Assembly: GCA_905116865.2 (NCBI GenBank)
Contig: CAJHNH020000547.1
Location: 1-64,000, forward strand
Length of the DNA stretch: 64,000 nt
From: Candidula unifasciata
Lineage: Eukaryota; Mollusca; Gastropoda; Stylommatophora; Geomitridae
Direction of reading: 5' to 3'
Shown here: positions 43,158 to 54,082 of the stretch, one piece after another
Numbering within the stretch: the stretch's first letter is position 1
Layout of the letters: each line of letters opens with the position of its first letter
The notes under the pieces: model-generated
The model's database searches: none
What the model saw: only the letters and a program-made list of their open reading frames with translations
Told to the model about the DNA's origin: nothing
Program-made: the position numbers and the translations under genes

Positions 43158-44423
43158 TTACTTTATCATTCCACCATGCTGTTTTTTTTTCCTGAACGTT
43201 CCTCCTGTGTATCTAATACCACAGAGTGTTGTTAGGCAGTTCAGAAGAGTGTTCTTAAATTTTTGCCACGCAGCTTCCACATTGTCACTTGATGTTATTA
43301 GCTCAGCCATCTTCGCCGTCATTTCTGCCTGTACTTTTGCTTGGTTGTCTAGATTGCTTAAGTGTCTTATGTCAATCATTGAGGTACGTACTGATGTTTT
43401 TGGTTTTTTGTTAATTGTTGCTTCGCTTAGATATACGATCAGCGGTCGATGGTCTGTATTTAAAGAGATGTTAGGAATTACTCTTGCGTCTTTTACTAAG
43501 CTTCTTCTCTTTTGTCGATTTAGTATGTAGTCCAACTGTGCGGCCTGGTCTGGGTTGCTCCATTTATACCAGGTATTTATTTGGCTTTGTCGATGCTGAT
43601 AGAAACTATTGGTGACATAAAGGCCATGCTCTGCACAAAGTTCTAAAATACGCTGCCCGTTGTAATTGCAGACTTTGCTGTTGTCTGAGTGTGGCCCCAT
43701 ATATTCCTCCCACGGTGTTCGCCTCTGCCCTATATGCCCATTTAGGTCACCTATTACCATAAGATCATCATTTGCGTGTATCTGACTGATGACAACCGAC
43801 ACTGAGTCAAAGAAGTTATCTTTCTCTTCCAAGGTGTAACCATCATTGTTGGGTGCGTATACCTGCACAATGCTTGTATTTCTTGTTTTCCCGTAGAGTT
43901 GCAATACTATAATCCTTTCAGATACATATTCTATATTCTTTACATGTTTAGCGATATCCGGATGGAGAATAAAACTGACTCCGTGAGTCGCTCTCTGCTC
44001 TTTCTTAACGCCGCTCCAAAATATGACATAGTTGTTATGAATTTCTTTTGTTATGTTGCCTTTTTTCCTGCAATCTGATATTCCCATTATATCGATCTTA
44101 TGTTTCATCATGAACTCTACTATTTCTGGTTCTTTATTTGTAAGACCACAAACATTCCATGTTCCGATTTTTGTCGCTTGGCTAGTTTGTTTACAATGAG
44201 TGAGAGATGGCTGACCTGTTCTCGAGCCCTGATTGTTGTTACGTTTGATGGATTTTCTAATCTCGTATATTGTTTCTAGAGCAGATTTTTGTGAACTCTT
44301 AAATCCACTGCCGATTTGCTGGACCTGACACAGATTCATCCTTAAGAGAACACTGGAAAACACGTAATTCACATTGAGAACACTGAAAAATTTCACACCG
44401 GTTGAATAACACACACTGGACAA
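43158..44423 (-). pseudogene. RTE copy 1 endonuclease part
   Basis: 421 residues. KIGTWNVCGLTN carries the first catalytic Asn. The usual Glu position reads MGISDCRKKG, so Asp replaces Glu. QVYAPNND, VIGDLNGHIGQRR (Asp, Asn) and NTDHRPLI (Asp-His) complete the exonuclease/endonuclease/phosphatase fold. The frame leaves the RT frame at an A-run (KKKQHGG instead of the expected KKTAWWND), so a one-base indel separates the two. The start at 44423 is only 24 bases from the 5' TSD. Confidence 0.9.
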
Positions 44424-44659
44424 ATTGGAGTCACCTGGCTACTCCACAGTGCCAATTGATGTATAAAAATATGGCACGGGCAACAAATGCTTAGTATTAC
44501 GCATCATGTCAACAGAACCTCACTGCCTATAGAATTGCTTAACGCTATATGCAAAGGTGAAAAGTATTGATGTCATTTGCTACCTACTATGTTATAATAT
44601 ACCAACGATTTCATGATGATTTGTTACAATTGTTTCTTCATTTATAAATGGTTCCATGT

Positions 44660-45065
44660 TGTAACATGTGGATGTCAGTTCTGGACTATCTCGTGGCCAT
44701 TATAGAAGAAAATAAGGGCTTTTGAACTGAAATGCTGTAGAAAGATTTCTATGGACAAAGAAAAAAAAGAACAAACTGACATCCTTAAAGATCAGAACCT
44801 CTAGGGAGATTGGCTAGTAAACAGTATCTTGTCCCAGAAACTGAAATATTTTGGCCATATCAAGCACCATGGTGGATTGGAAAGAAGGCATAGTGCCAGG
44901 AAAGAGGGGCAGGGGCCGGCCAGGGCAAAGATCGACACAGGATATAAGTGACATCTTTGGTAGGAAAATGAATGAGGTGGGAGATCTAGAGAAAGACCAA
45001 GTTTCCTTTATGCAGGCTGTGATAACTGCAGCAAAGGACCTGTTACATGATGATAGTGATGATTT
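44660..45065 (+). mobile_element. RTE C-terminal fragment
   Basis: 'atgtggatgtcagttctgga' region, 'aagaacaaactgacatcctt', then 'gaaatattttggccatatca', VPGKRGRGRPGQRSTQDISD, and EVGDLEKDQVSFMQAVITA. This is the subfamily also seen at 59745-60115. Confidence 0.65.
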
Positions 45066-45439
45066 TTTTTTCATTTTTCATTTTATAGCCTGGGTTTCTT
45101 GGTGGATAGTGCCTTTACTTACTTGTGTGGTGGTCCAGGTTCAATAGCTAGGAGTAACATAATTTTTCTACTGACTTTCGTGGATCTCAAGTTCTCAGAT
45201 GGTGAATAGAGCATCATATTTTACAGTATGTAGTGACAAGGGAAGCTGTGACAAGCTGTCTTGTTATAAATGCCAAGCAAAATAATGATTCTTCTTCTTC
45301 ATCATTTTTGACCAAGTGACATAAGTGCATTGTATACAGCATGGCTGTTATATTTGCGCCTTTCAGCCGACACATCTGATGTCTTCAGGCATTTAAAAAA
45401 AAAATCCAGGCTAGCCTTTCCAGTTAGGTTCATGGGACA

Positions 45440-45700
45440 TTTGTAACCTCATATGTGTGGTGATTTCATCATTCACTGATCTACAGGTTTTTCCCCTAGA
45501 GATGCTGTCCAGGCCAACTGTGTGCAGCTTGGTTGACTCTCAATGGAAAGCAGGGGCAGAACATGGCATTCCCCACCATCCAAGGAGGCTTCAATAATAA
45601 TTCAACACCCAAAGACAAATATAATAAATGTCTGAATGGCTTGGCCATGTGGCATGGGTGGGACAAGACACCAGACCTATCGTGGGATTCTTTTGCTCAC
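45440..45700 (+). repeat. Internal fragment related to the 1.32-kb retroposon
   Basis: 'ggttgactctcaatggaaag', 'caggggcagaacatggcatt' and 'ccatccaaggaggcttcaat' match 19780-19850. It shows that the non-SINE-B part of the 1.32-kb element is itself repeated. No SINE-B module is attached. Confidence 0.6.
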
Positions 45701-45824
45701 ATGAGATGGTCAGGTTGACTGCCTACAGCCAGTCACCATGGTACATGGTTATCCTGAGAAGATGTGAAGGCCTAATACACTGAAGTATGAAGTACTTCCC
45801 CGTGTGGGTCCTGCCCCCTTTTTT

Positions 45825-45850
45825 TTTGGGGGGGGGGGGGGGGGGGGGTT
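45825..45850. repeat. G20-type homopolymer run
   Basis: A run of T followed by about 20 G. Other G or C runs lie at 30142-30158, 48388-48430 and 5426-5434. Possible G-quadruplex sites and assembly weak points. Confidence 0.85.
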
Positions 45851-45896
45851 TTAGTAGACAGACTACACTATAACAAGCATGTTGTAAGCGGCGATT

Positions 45897-46168
45897 AGCC
45901 GCCGTGGTGTAGCAGCTAGAGGCTTGCATGCAGATCGGAAGGTCGTGTGTTCAGGTCCTAACAGAACCAGACTCTACAAAAAAATATCCTCGGCTCCCAG
46001 GTCGACTCAGTCTTGAGTGGGTACCAGGTATAGTCCTGGGAAGTAAAGGTGACCAGCATGATGTTGACGACATCACTCATACTGTTTTGTCTATAAACTA
46101 TAGGTCTAGCCCTATATGTCCAATATGCCTGGAGGCATCAAAAGGAGTCCTTTACTTAAATACTTTAC
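45897..46168 (+). mobile_element. SINE-A1 inserted into a SINE-B-like repeat
   Basis: tRNA-like head (GTGGTGTAGCAGCTAGAGG A box, GTGTTCAGGTCC B box), shared SINE-A body, end 'aggagtcctttacttaaata'. Flanks TAAGCGGCGATT (45885-45896) and TAAGAGGCGACT (46169-46180) match at 10 of 12 and rejoin a SINE-B-like block 'aacaagcatgttgtaag' plus 'gactcaattgggttt'. Confidence 0.8.
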
Positions 46169-46319
46169 TAAGAGGCGACTCAATTGGGTTTGCTGAAATC
46201 AGATATGTAGGGCTGAAAGGTGATGATTTCATAGCTTAGCTGTACACCACAATACAGTCTACCAACTACCTTTTAACTAAATGTTGAAGAAGAAGGGACT
46301 ACGTTAGTGTCTTAAATAT

Positions 46320-46490
46320 AATCACACCAGTCCCCTTTACATCCCAGGACTGCACCTGGTACCCACTCAAGGGTGGGTCGACCTGGGAGTCAAGTCATTT
46401 AAAAAAAAAAGAAGTCAGGCTCCGACAGGACATGAACTCACGACCTTCTGATCCGAAGGCGGACATCTAGCCGCCAACACCGCGGCTTCT
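46320..46490 (-). mobile_element. SINE-A1 5' portion
   Basis: Minus strand: 'ggactgcacctggtacccac', 'ggtgggtcgacctgggagtc', and a tRNA-like head CGGTGTTGGCGGCTAGATG (complement) with the B-box-like GAGTTCATGTCC. The 3' half is missing. Confidence 0.65.
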
Positions 46491-46680
46491 TCCTGCCTAT
46501 TTATAGTGATTAATTTTACAGCTGTTTCAATATTCACAATTGTTTTCAAGTGGTGGAAAAAATACAATATGTTGCAGTGTAGTAAACAAATACTTATGTT
46601 GTCAACAACTTGCACAAATAAATTTAATTTTGTATACTGTATTTTTTAAATACAAACCTTCATTTCACTGTTGCTTGCAG

Positions 46681-46767
46681 GATCTGCTTGCTGTAGGCTA
46701 TGGTCAGTTTGAATTCACCAATCAAAAGCCTGGATTAGTCTGCTGCTGGTGCATCAAAAACCCTAAG
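46681..46767 (+). CDS. DNAI4: DNAI4 exon, WD blade DLLAVGYGQFEF
   Basis: Acceptor TTGCTTGCAG, donor GTAAAC, 29 codons, phase 0. It reads DLLAVGYGQFEFTNQKPGLV and ends CCWCIKNPK. The LLAVGYG...GLVxCWxxKNP pattern is a WD-type strand set of dynein intermediate chains. About 7 kb of intron, with an antisense RTE, separates it from the previous exon. Confidence 0.94.
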
Positions 46768-46789
46768 GTAAACTTTTGAATTTAAGAAG

Positions 46790-46910
46790 CAAAGAAAAAG
46801 AAATGGGTACCAACTAAAGTCCTGGGAAGCAAAGGTGGACAGTGTGATGTTGACCATATCACCCATCACGTGCGGAAACAAATGGGTGTAAATAAAAAAT
46901 CCTTTACATT
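46790..46910 (+). repeat. Partial SINE-A body
   Basis: 'aagtcctgggaagcaaaggt', 'gatgttgaccatatcaccca', end 'aaatcctttaca'. Starts within 25 bases of the exon's donor. Confidence 0.5.
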
Positions 46911-47297
46911 TTCACTTACTTGAAGAAGAAGTCAAATTCAGAAGTAAATGTGTTAAAAACCACACCAACTTTGGCAACTAAAATACCTTTTCATTGTATA
47001 TGTGTAATTTATCAACTCATGTTTAAGATCATCAAGTGCCAGGCTGACTGGCATGTGCGCTCATGATTTTTCATATTTTGCAATCTCCACCTGTGTGAAT
47101 CATTTCATATACTGATCCTTTTCTCCAACATTACAAAAGGCAGCAAAAATCTTTGGTATCTATCTTTTCACAAATTTTGCCAGATGTCACAACATTTTCT
47201 ATTTTTCTTTTCATATTGTGGCCAGATAATAATGACTATCTCTTTCTGAAGTTTGGCTTACATTTAAGCACCAAAAAAAAATTTGCCTACTGTTTAA

Positions 47298-47433
47298 CTC
47301 TTTGAGTCCCAAGGAACACATCATACGTTCATGGCTTCCTACCTAGAAGCCCAATGAACGCATAATGCGCCGATTTTATGACTTTTTTACTACCCCCTTG
47401 GATGTGATACTAAACCCCCTGGGATTCAAAGAG
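47298..47433. mobile_element. piggyBac-type MITE with TTAA ends
   Basis: TTAA at 47294-47297 and 47434-47437. Inverted ends CTCTTTGAGTCCCAAGG and, as complement, CTCTTTGAATCCCAGGG match for at least 14 of 17 positions. 136 bp inside, no ORF. TTAA target and short size fit a piggyBac-like MITE. Confidence 0.82.
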
Positions 47434-47569
47434 TTAAGAAATAGTTAACACTAGATATAGCTGTATTCTTTTAAATATATTGTTAGTTAATTTTAATGCA
47501 ATTTATTAGAGTCATATTGAAGCAATTGAAGCATGAGGGATGTTTAAAGTTGTATTGAAGTATTAGATT

Positions 47570-47930
47570 GAGAAGTTATTCTTCTCTTTTTTCTTCTCCT
47601 CTTTTTCATCTTCATCTTTTTTTTCTATATTGATTAGAAAACAACTAATACTATACATTTTTTTAATACATACATTTTATTTATTTTAATGTATTTATTG
47701 AATAACTGTAATTGAAGCATTAGAAAGAGAGAGTTCTTCTTTTGCTTTTTCTTCTCTCTATCTCTTCTTCTCCTCCCTTTCTCCAACTTCCCACCTCTTT
47801 CTCCGTCTCCTGGTTCTTCTACATTTCCTTCTTCCTTTCTCATTTTCATTTTCTTCTCCTTTCCTCTCCTTCTCCTCTTCTTTTACCACTTCACTTGCTT
47901 GACCCAAATACATTGAAAAAAAAAAGAATA
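47570..47930. repeat. Pyrimidine-rich tract
   Basis: A strongly T/C-biased stretch on the + strand (47575-47625 and 47740-47885) of CTTCTT-type words. Low complexity; the open frames across it are not genes. Confidence 0.7.
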
Positions 47931-48207
47931 TAATTGTCTCTGCTTACAAGTGAGCATATTCAATTAATAAACATTCTTTAAACAGTTCAAATGTAGAGAA
48001 CTGAAGTGATTGATATCCATTTAAAAAACAAAAACAAAACACAAATGAAACAATTACACTGATTAAGAAAGCTGAACAATTGGGAAACATGACCTGGAGT
48101 GATTATTACAGTGATTGTTTCAAATTTAATAACAAGTTTGAAAACTGGTTGTGGAGAGGCATTATCACCTACACCAGTCAGGATGGAGATGGAGGAATAA
48201 ACTACAT

Positions 48208-48319
48208 GGTAAAAAGTAAAAGTAAAGGACCCTTTTACGCGCCTTTAGGCGTATAGGGCATATAGGGGTAGACCTATATTTTATAGACCAATCGGCACAA
48301 GATGGGTGATGCGGTCAGC
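48208..48319 (-). mobile_element. 5'-truncated SINE-A with 12-bp TSD
   Basis: 112 bp of the SINE-A 3' end ('aaaggacccttttacgcgcc', 'gaccaatcggcacaagatgg') between AATAAACTACAT copies (48196-48207 and 48320-48331). Confidence 0.85.
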
Positions 48320-48472
48320 AATAAACTACATATTGTGTTACAATCCTCCCTTTTTTGGGTTTCTGGTCTCCATTTGTAGAAAAAAAGTGGGGGTGGGGGG
48401 GGGGGGGGGGGGTGGTGGGGGGGGGAGAGAATAGACCTGATGTCCCTTAACAAACACATTGTAAAACGCAAC

Positions 48473-49458
48473 TGATTAATGGTTTGCTGAAATCATATAT
48501 GTTGGGCCAAAAAGTGCAGATATCGCAGCCTATCTGTTAGCAACAGTACAGTGTGCCAGCTGCCATTTTCTAAGGGTATACGCATAAGAAAAAGTATGAT
48601 TAAGGTTATTACTGCAACAAATGTCTTATAAAACAAATAAAGGATTATGTGTCCATATTTGTAACTAATGTTATCAAATAATTTGAAGGTTACTGACTAG
48701 TCCCTGTTAAGCAGTTGACTTGCTTTGCGAAAAAAAAAAATTAAAATCTTTATGTTTAACTAGCATCCCCTGAAGGGAGGAGCTTTTGGTTATAATTGTG
48801 ACTAGGTTTATGTGTGTCATACAAATGGCTTAGCATTGCTCACAACCAAGTAGCCCTGAAAAGGAAACTTGCAGTGTTGATGCGATCAGTAGAGACAGAC
48901 CCAAATACTGTTCCAGCCGGCAATGAAGGGGCTTCACTGGCCAGCCAATGGATGGCGTGATCGCCCATGTCAAGCAGTGTTGTATTAAATTCTAATTTTA
49001 TAAACAGGTTGGCTGCTATGATGTGGTATTGCCATTTTAAAACACTTCTTGGCTGGCTGGTCTAACCTTGATTAATGGTTTGCTGAAATCAGATATGTTG
49101 GGCCAAAAGAGCACAGATATTACAGTCTATCTGTTAGCTACAGTACACAGTGTCAGCTGCCATTTTAAGGGTATACGCATAAGAAAAAGTAATGTAATCT
49201 TTCACACACACACACACACACACACTCGCACAAAAACATGTGTTCTGCAATGATATGATTAAGGTTATTACTGCAACAAATATCACAAACATCGGATACA
49301 GAATTGTGTCCATATTTCTTATTCAAATCATTTGAAGGTTATTTACTAATCCTTGTCAAGCAGTGCTGTTTTGTGTTCTAATTTTACAAACAACTTGGCT
49401 GCTATGATGATGGTATTGCTATTATAAAGCACTTCATGATTGGCTGGCCTAACCTTCA
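48473..49458. repeat. Tandem duplication carrying decayed exon copies
   Basis: Two units share 'gattaatggtttgctgaaat', 'agggtatacgcataagaaaa', 'aaggttattactgcaacaaa' and 'ggttggctgctatgatg'. Unit one is about 48473-49068, unit two 49069-49458. Unit one is longer by about 250 bp (48722-48970) bounded by AAGCAGT-like words. Near the end of each unit lies a copy of the acceptor and first ~28 nt of the DNAI4 exon at 51858: 49008 (AG kept, 1-base deletion) and 49394 (AG changed to AA). Confidence 0.75.
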
Positions 49459-49800
49459 TCTCTCTGCCAAGTTATGCAGGAGTTCAAGGAAACAAGCATA
49501 CAGATTATCTTGCAGACACCACTGTTGCTATGACTGGTACGGTAATGGACAAAAGCAAAGTTATCAGTGCCGTGCGTAGCATCTACTGTGACGATGAATA
49601 TGGGCATAACTATGTATTCCTGTCTAGGCTGATCGACTTGAGGATGCAGCCAGAAGCTGCTAGAAATTAAAATTTCTCCAAGGGGACAAGATGTTTGATC
49701 AATCAACACAGAACAGGTTTCATCAGTCATTTTACCTTGTAGAGCTTTTGAGGAGAAGATCAGAGAACTTGTGGATCTGTCCGGACTGCTGTTATGATAA
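49440..49800 (+). pseudogene. RNase H-type LINE C-terminal remnant
   Basis: Reads LTFISLPSYAGVQGNKHTDY and LADTTVAMTGT (position of the HVGxxGNExAD motif), then LRMQPEAARN and a frameshifted ENLWICPDCC end. The C-terminal CxxC is typical of I-type LINE ORF2 ends. 5'-truncated. Confidence 0.6.
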
Positions 49801-49887
49801 TCTTCACTAACTGCTAATCACTTTAATCGTTTCTATTATTAATGTCTTAATCGTGTTATTTTACAGTTCATATTTGAACTTTTTCAG

Positions 49888-49965
49888 TACCCAGAAAGAG
49901 TTTTTACATCAAAGCAGGGAGTGACAGCAGTTGATTTCTCTGCCTCAAATCCTAACCTGTTGGCT
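49888..49965 (+). CDS. DNAI4: DNAI4 exon, WD blade GVTAVDFSASNPNLLA
   Basis: Acceptor ACTTTTTCAG, donor GTGAGT, 26 codons, phase 0. It reads YPERVFTSKQGVTAVDFSAS and ends NPNLLA, which joins VGYYDGG of the next exon to give the usual NLLAVGYYxG of a WD blade. Confidence 0.94.
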
Positions 49966-50029
49966 GTGAGTACCAAATTCCTGAGTACACATTAGAGATA
50001 TACAATTGAATGTTAAATGTTGAATTAAG

Positions 50030-50460
50030 AATCAACATCACAGCACTCAGGACATTCCCCATAAGCGCTCCGTCCCCATCATCAGCAGCAAGCTGAGAGT
50101 TAAAATTCTGACGGTAACTGTCCGTATATCCATCTCGCCTTTCCCCTGAGTGTCGATCAGTTCCCCTTGTAACTCCTCACAGTGCTATTCTTCACAGACC
50201 GTAATGATTTGTCTGTTCCTCGGCACTTTTTACTCACTCCCAAAGGACCCTCACAACATCCAGTTTGTCATACATCGATTCAGCACCAAGTGGTGCTGAA
50301 CCAGCCAGTCTATCTGCCTGCTCATTCCCCAACACACCATCATGACCTGGGGAAAATATCCAAAGGATGCTAACTACCCTAGACCTCTGAAGTGATGCTT
50401 GTCACTCTGCACGGAGCATACCTGTCTCCACCTTTCTCAGCATGCTCTGTGAGTAGATAT
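50030..50460 (-). mobile_element. RNase H-type LINE remnant
   Basis: Minus-strand pieces: NEQADRLAGSAPLGA, LDVVRVLWE, RIALRGVTRG and a DGALMG end. Closely related to 57425-57960 and 60300-60680. Frameshifts and stops are present. Confidence 0.6.
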
Positions 50461-51084
50461 GCTGTTGAAAATTTGTATGGTTTTGCTGACCCCAGGTGCA
50501 TGTCTGATTTTCTGACAGTTGCTTGGTTTAATAAAGCAACACCTGTTAATATACATTTCATAGGTTTGTGATTAGGCTATCGTGACGGATTTCCTTTGAT
50601 CGTCCCTTGTAAAATTATGCTTGTTTGCACTTGACATACTGAGTTTGTGGTGTACCTTGTGCACATTTTAGAACTTAGTGGCAAACAGCCATGTCTGTTT
50701 CTGCATTAACGGGGAAGCTGAATGGTTAAGTTTTCCAGTGTGTGCTGCATGATGGCTTGTTTGAAAGCATCTTTTTGATGTTACTATTTATTACTATGGT
50801 CTTTATTTTATGTCTTTTTCTTCAGTGTCTGTTAGGAACTCACATTGGTAATCAGGATTCTTCAGTACTCTCTGTCAATTGTTATGCTGAGAAATGATGG
50901 CAGGGGCATAATTTTTTTAAATATTTGTTTAATCTTGCTTATTAAGTTTTTAATGTACCACTTTCTCTGCCCCTTATATTATGTATTTCATCACATAAGG
51001 CTAATTTCTTGATTCTTCTTCTGTAAATGTATCTTTTCCTTATGAGCAAAACGTTTAGCAAATACAAATCTTATCCTACTCTCT

Positions 51085-51830
51085 TCTTCTTCTTCTTCTT
51101 CTTCTTTTTCTTCTTCTCTCTACTCCGGGAATGTCTCATGGCATCAAGGCAGAAAGAGATCTCCAGAACAGGCCCTTCTGTTCACTTCGTGTATAGTACT
51201 TTTCAGTGTCTCTGTTATTTCTGCGGTCCGTATTCTGTGTGGTCAACCTCTTTGTTACCACTGTATCTGTGTAACATTGCTCTCTGTGGTGCCCTGTCTG
51301 CTGCCAATCTTGTTACATGGCCAAACCATTTGATTTATTGTCTACCTATAAAGTTCAGTATTGGTTCTGTGTCAATTCTTCTCCTGATACCATCGTTCCC
51401 AAGTCGATCTTTCCTCATTACACCTAGCATAGTACGTAAACATTTCATTTCTGTCGTGACTATTTTCCTTCTGTCTTCTGAAGACAGTGTCCATATTTGA
51501 CTTTGATAGCAGAGCGTTGGTAAGAATATTATGTAAAACAGTGTACTTTTAGTGTTCATATTCACATGCTTGCATTTCAAAATTGGTGCCATTTGGCCTT
51601 GATTGGCTTTATTGCATCTTTGTTGAATTTCTTTATTTATTCTTATGTCTTCTGAAAAAAAAAATTCTTTCCGGATATGTAAAATCCTTCGCCTGCTTTA
51701 ACTGGTGTTCATCAATTTTGATATTGGTGGTTCTTCCTTTTCTGGAGAATATCTTCACTTCTGTCTTGTCTGCATTGGTCTTCATATCATAGTCGCATTC
51801 TGAGTGTAATGTGTGTATATACATATATGC
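51085..51830 (-). pseudogene. RTE reverse transcriptase remnant
   Basis: Minus strand: NADKTEVKIFSRKGRTTNIK, IDEHQLKQAKDFTY, then a break, MAPILKCKHVN, LPTLCYQSQIWTLSSEDRR, TTEMKCLRTMLGVMRKDRLG. 5'-truncated after the FADD region, with a TTC/GAA-type tail at left (51081-51118). It ends only about 28 bp before a DNAI4 acceptor. Confidence 0.7.
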
Positions 51831-51857
51831 TATTTTATGCTCTAATTTTACAAACAG

Positions 51858-51931
51858 GTTGGCTACTATGATGGTGGTATTGCTATATACAATGTCCGCA
51901 AGTCAGTGGATGAACCAGTGTTGGACAACTT
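51858..51931 (+). CDS. DNAI4: DNAI4 exon, WD blade VGYYDGGIAIYNVRK
   Basis: Acceptor TTTACAAACAG, donor GTAAGT; 24 codons plus 2 nt. It reads VGYYDGGIAIYNVRKSVDEP and ends VLDN. The GYYDGxIAIYNV strand is a standard WD motif in this family. The 5' 28 nt and upstream intron occur twice more as decayed copies at 49008 and 49394. Confidence 0.95.
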
Positions 51932-52319
51932 GTAAGTGAAAAATTATAAAAATGTTATATTTATAAGCCTGAGAAATATTATTTTAAACAATCCTTCAAC
52001 ATTAACAAGTTGCTAAAATGACTCAAGTAATTTTTTAAAAATTTTTTCTTAAGATGCTGTAAAAATATGAGATCTTGAGACATGCTGTTGAGTATTCTGA
52101 GATGAAACAAAGAGTGAATTATTATTGCTAAAAAAAAATTTGATAAATAAATAAAAAAAAAAGAACTACTTTGCCATACTTTTAAATGCACTAATTATTG
52201 ATATAGTGCGACTGGCTATGTATTTAAATTAAGTCTGTAAGTAATGGAAGAGGGCAGTAAGCACTGTGAAGAAGAAATTGTGTATTACTTTCAAAGATGC
52301 TATATTAAAAACTGTCTTC

Positions 52320-52690
52320 ATCTTATAGTCAATTCATTAGATTCACGTCTATCCACAACCGTCTGTCTCCTGTGCTTTCAGTCAGTTCTGACAAAATGAT
52401 CTTCCATGAAATGATGTCAAACTGTCCAGCATCTTCTCTCTCAGTCTTCCTTGTCCAGCATCTTCTCTCTCAGTCTTCCTCTGTCTCTTTTCCCCTCTAA
52501 CTTTCCCACCATCATGATGCACTCAAGTTTTCTGCTTCTCATGACATGACAAAAAATCTGCTTTGTCTCCTTCTGATGAGGGCAGTTCTGATGAGTCAAT
52601 TTCTTTCAAGACATCTCCATTTCTCTTTTGATCTGTCCAGGATGTTCTCATTCGTCTATGAAAGCACATCTCTGTGCAGAGGATGAAAAG
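52320..52690 (-). mobile_element. RTE tail fragment
   Basis: Minus-strand sequence matches the GHVMRSRKLE...RGKRQRKTERE-type tail. An internal 38-bp direct repeat ('tccagcatcttctctctcag' twice at 52425-52480) is present. The RTE copy 2 target site lies at its right end. Confidence 0.45.
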
Positions 52691-52717
52691 TATCTTATGT
52701 TATAAATCTTACTTACT

Positions 52718-54082
52718 TTACTTAGTCGCTCCTCTTCTACCTTGGGGTGTAGAGGTTTGCCAGAGAGATCGCCAGACGTCTCTATCAACAGTTTTCTTTC
52801 TGGCTTTGTTCCATTCCAGTCCTCTGTCAGTCAGGGACTGTCGGATGTTGTCTTCCCAGCGCACCCTGGGTCGTCCCGGAGGTCTGGTTCCCTGGTTCTT
52901 AGCCTCCCATGCTTGCCATGGTGGCCGATTTTCTCCCATTCTGCACACATGTCCAAACCATCGTAACTGTGACTGATCCACTCGGGTTAGTAAGGGCTGG
53001 GTATCAAGATCTTGACGTATTGTCAGATTGCGGACTTTGTCCCTTCTTGTCACTTGGACCACCTTTCTCAGGTATCTCATTTCCGAGGCCTGCAGCTGGC
53101 TTCTGTGAGCTGTTGTCATTGCCCATGACTCACACCCATAGGTCAGGACTGGTACATAGGTAGAGCGGTAAACAGCCATTTTCGTCCTCTTGCCAATTTC
53201 TCTTTTGCTAAGAAACCCTCGGTTTATGGCCTGGAAGAGTCTCCCAGCAGCTGCTTTTCGTGTAGCCAGCTCAGTCTTAATGCCTCCATTTTGGTCTAAT
53301 ACAACTCCAAGGTATTTGAACTGGTTAACCTGCTCCAACTCATACTGACCCATCATGATCTGGTGTTTCTTCTCCTCTCTTGAGATCACCATGGTTTTAG
53401 TTTTGGAGACACTGATGGTCATCCCTTTCTTTTCAAGCTCTTCCTTCCAGACAAGTAAGTTAGACTGAAGGTGTGCCTCTGATTTAGCTATCAGGGCCAC
53501 ATCGTCTGCAAAAGCCAGCTCTGATATACAGATTGGTCTCATCTTCCAGTACCCTACAGAGTACTTTTTTGTCTTCTCCTTACAGGTCTTGATGACATCA
53601 TCCATCATAAGAATGAAGAGGTAAGGTGAGAGAATATCACCTTGTCTAACACCGCTGGTGGTCTTAAATTCTTCTCACTTTTGGTCTGCTGTTCTTACAT
53701 AATTTCTGCACTTTTTGTAGAAACTCTGTATTGCACTGATCAGGGGTGCTGGGATGTTTTTCCCTGCCAAGCAGTCCCAGAGCTTGTTCCAGGGTACCTT
53801 GTCAAATGCCTTTTCCAGATCCAAAAAACATAAGTGAATCTCACTCTTATATTCCAGGGCTTTTTCACTCATCTGTCTCAGTGTGAAGATAAGGTCTTGA
53901 GTACTTCGGTTTGCTCTGAAGCCGCACTGGGCCTCGTCCAGCTGTGGCTCTACCAGACTTCTAAGTCTCTGCTCAAGAATTCTAGAGTAACTTTTACCGG
54001 GAATGCTGAGGAGGGATATGCCTCTGTGGTTTTCACATTGTCTGTTATCACCTTTTTTTAAATATAGGTATAATGATGGCAA
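52718..54082 (-). pseudogene. RTE copy 2 reverse transcriptase part
   Basis: One frame with a single stop at 53675-53677. In order: KKGDNRQCENHRGISLLSIP, LEQRLRSLVEPQLDEAQCGF, motif A FLDLEKAFDKVPWNKLW, (stop), TSGVRQGDILSPYLF, ELAFADDVALIAKSEAHLQ with the Asp-Asp pair, QFKYLGVVLDQNGGIKTELA, TYGCESWAMTTAHR, LRWFGHVCRMGE, GTRPPGRPRVRWEDNIRQSL and a short end with QTSTPQGRRGATK. RT and RTE motifs are otherwise complete. Confidence 0.93.

Larger units (their letters stand above)
41247..44447 (-). mobile_element. Near-full-length RTE LINE (copy 1)
   Basis: A 3.2-kb element in antisense to DNAI4, flanked by AGTGCCAATT (41237-41246 and 44448-44457). On the minus strand it has an apurinic-type endonuclease, then reverse transcriptase, then an RTE C-terminal region, as one protein broken only by one frameshift in an A-run (about 43181-43190) and one stop (42616). 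The 3' end is an A/G-rich short tail. Size and layout fit the RTE clade (endonuclease plus RT, no RNase H). Confidence 0.9.
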
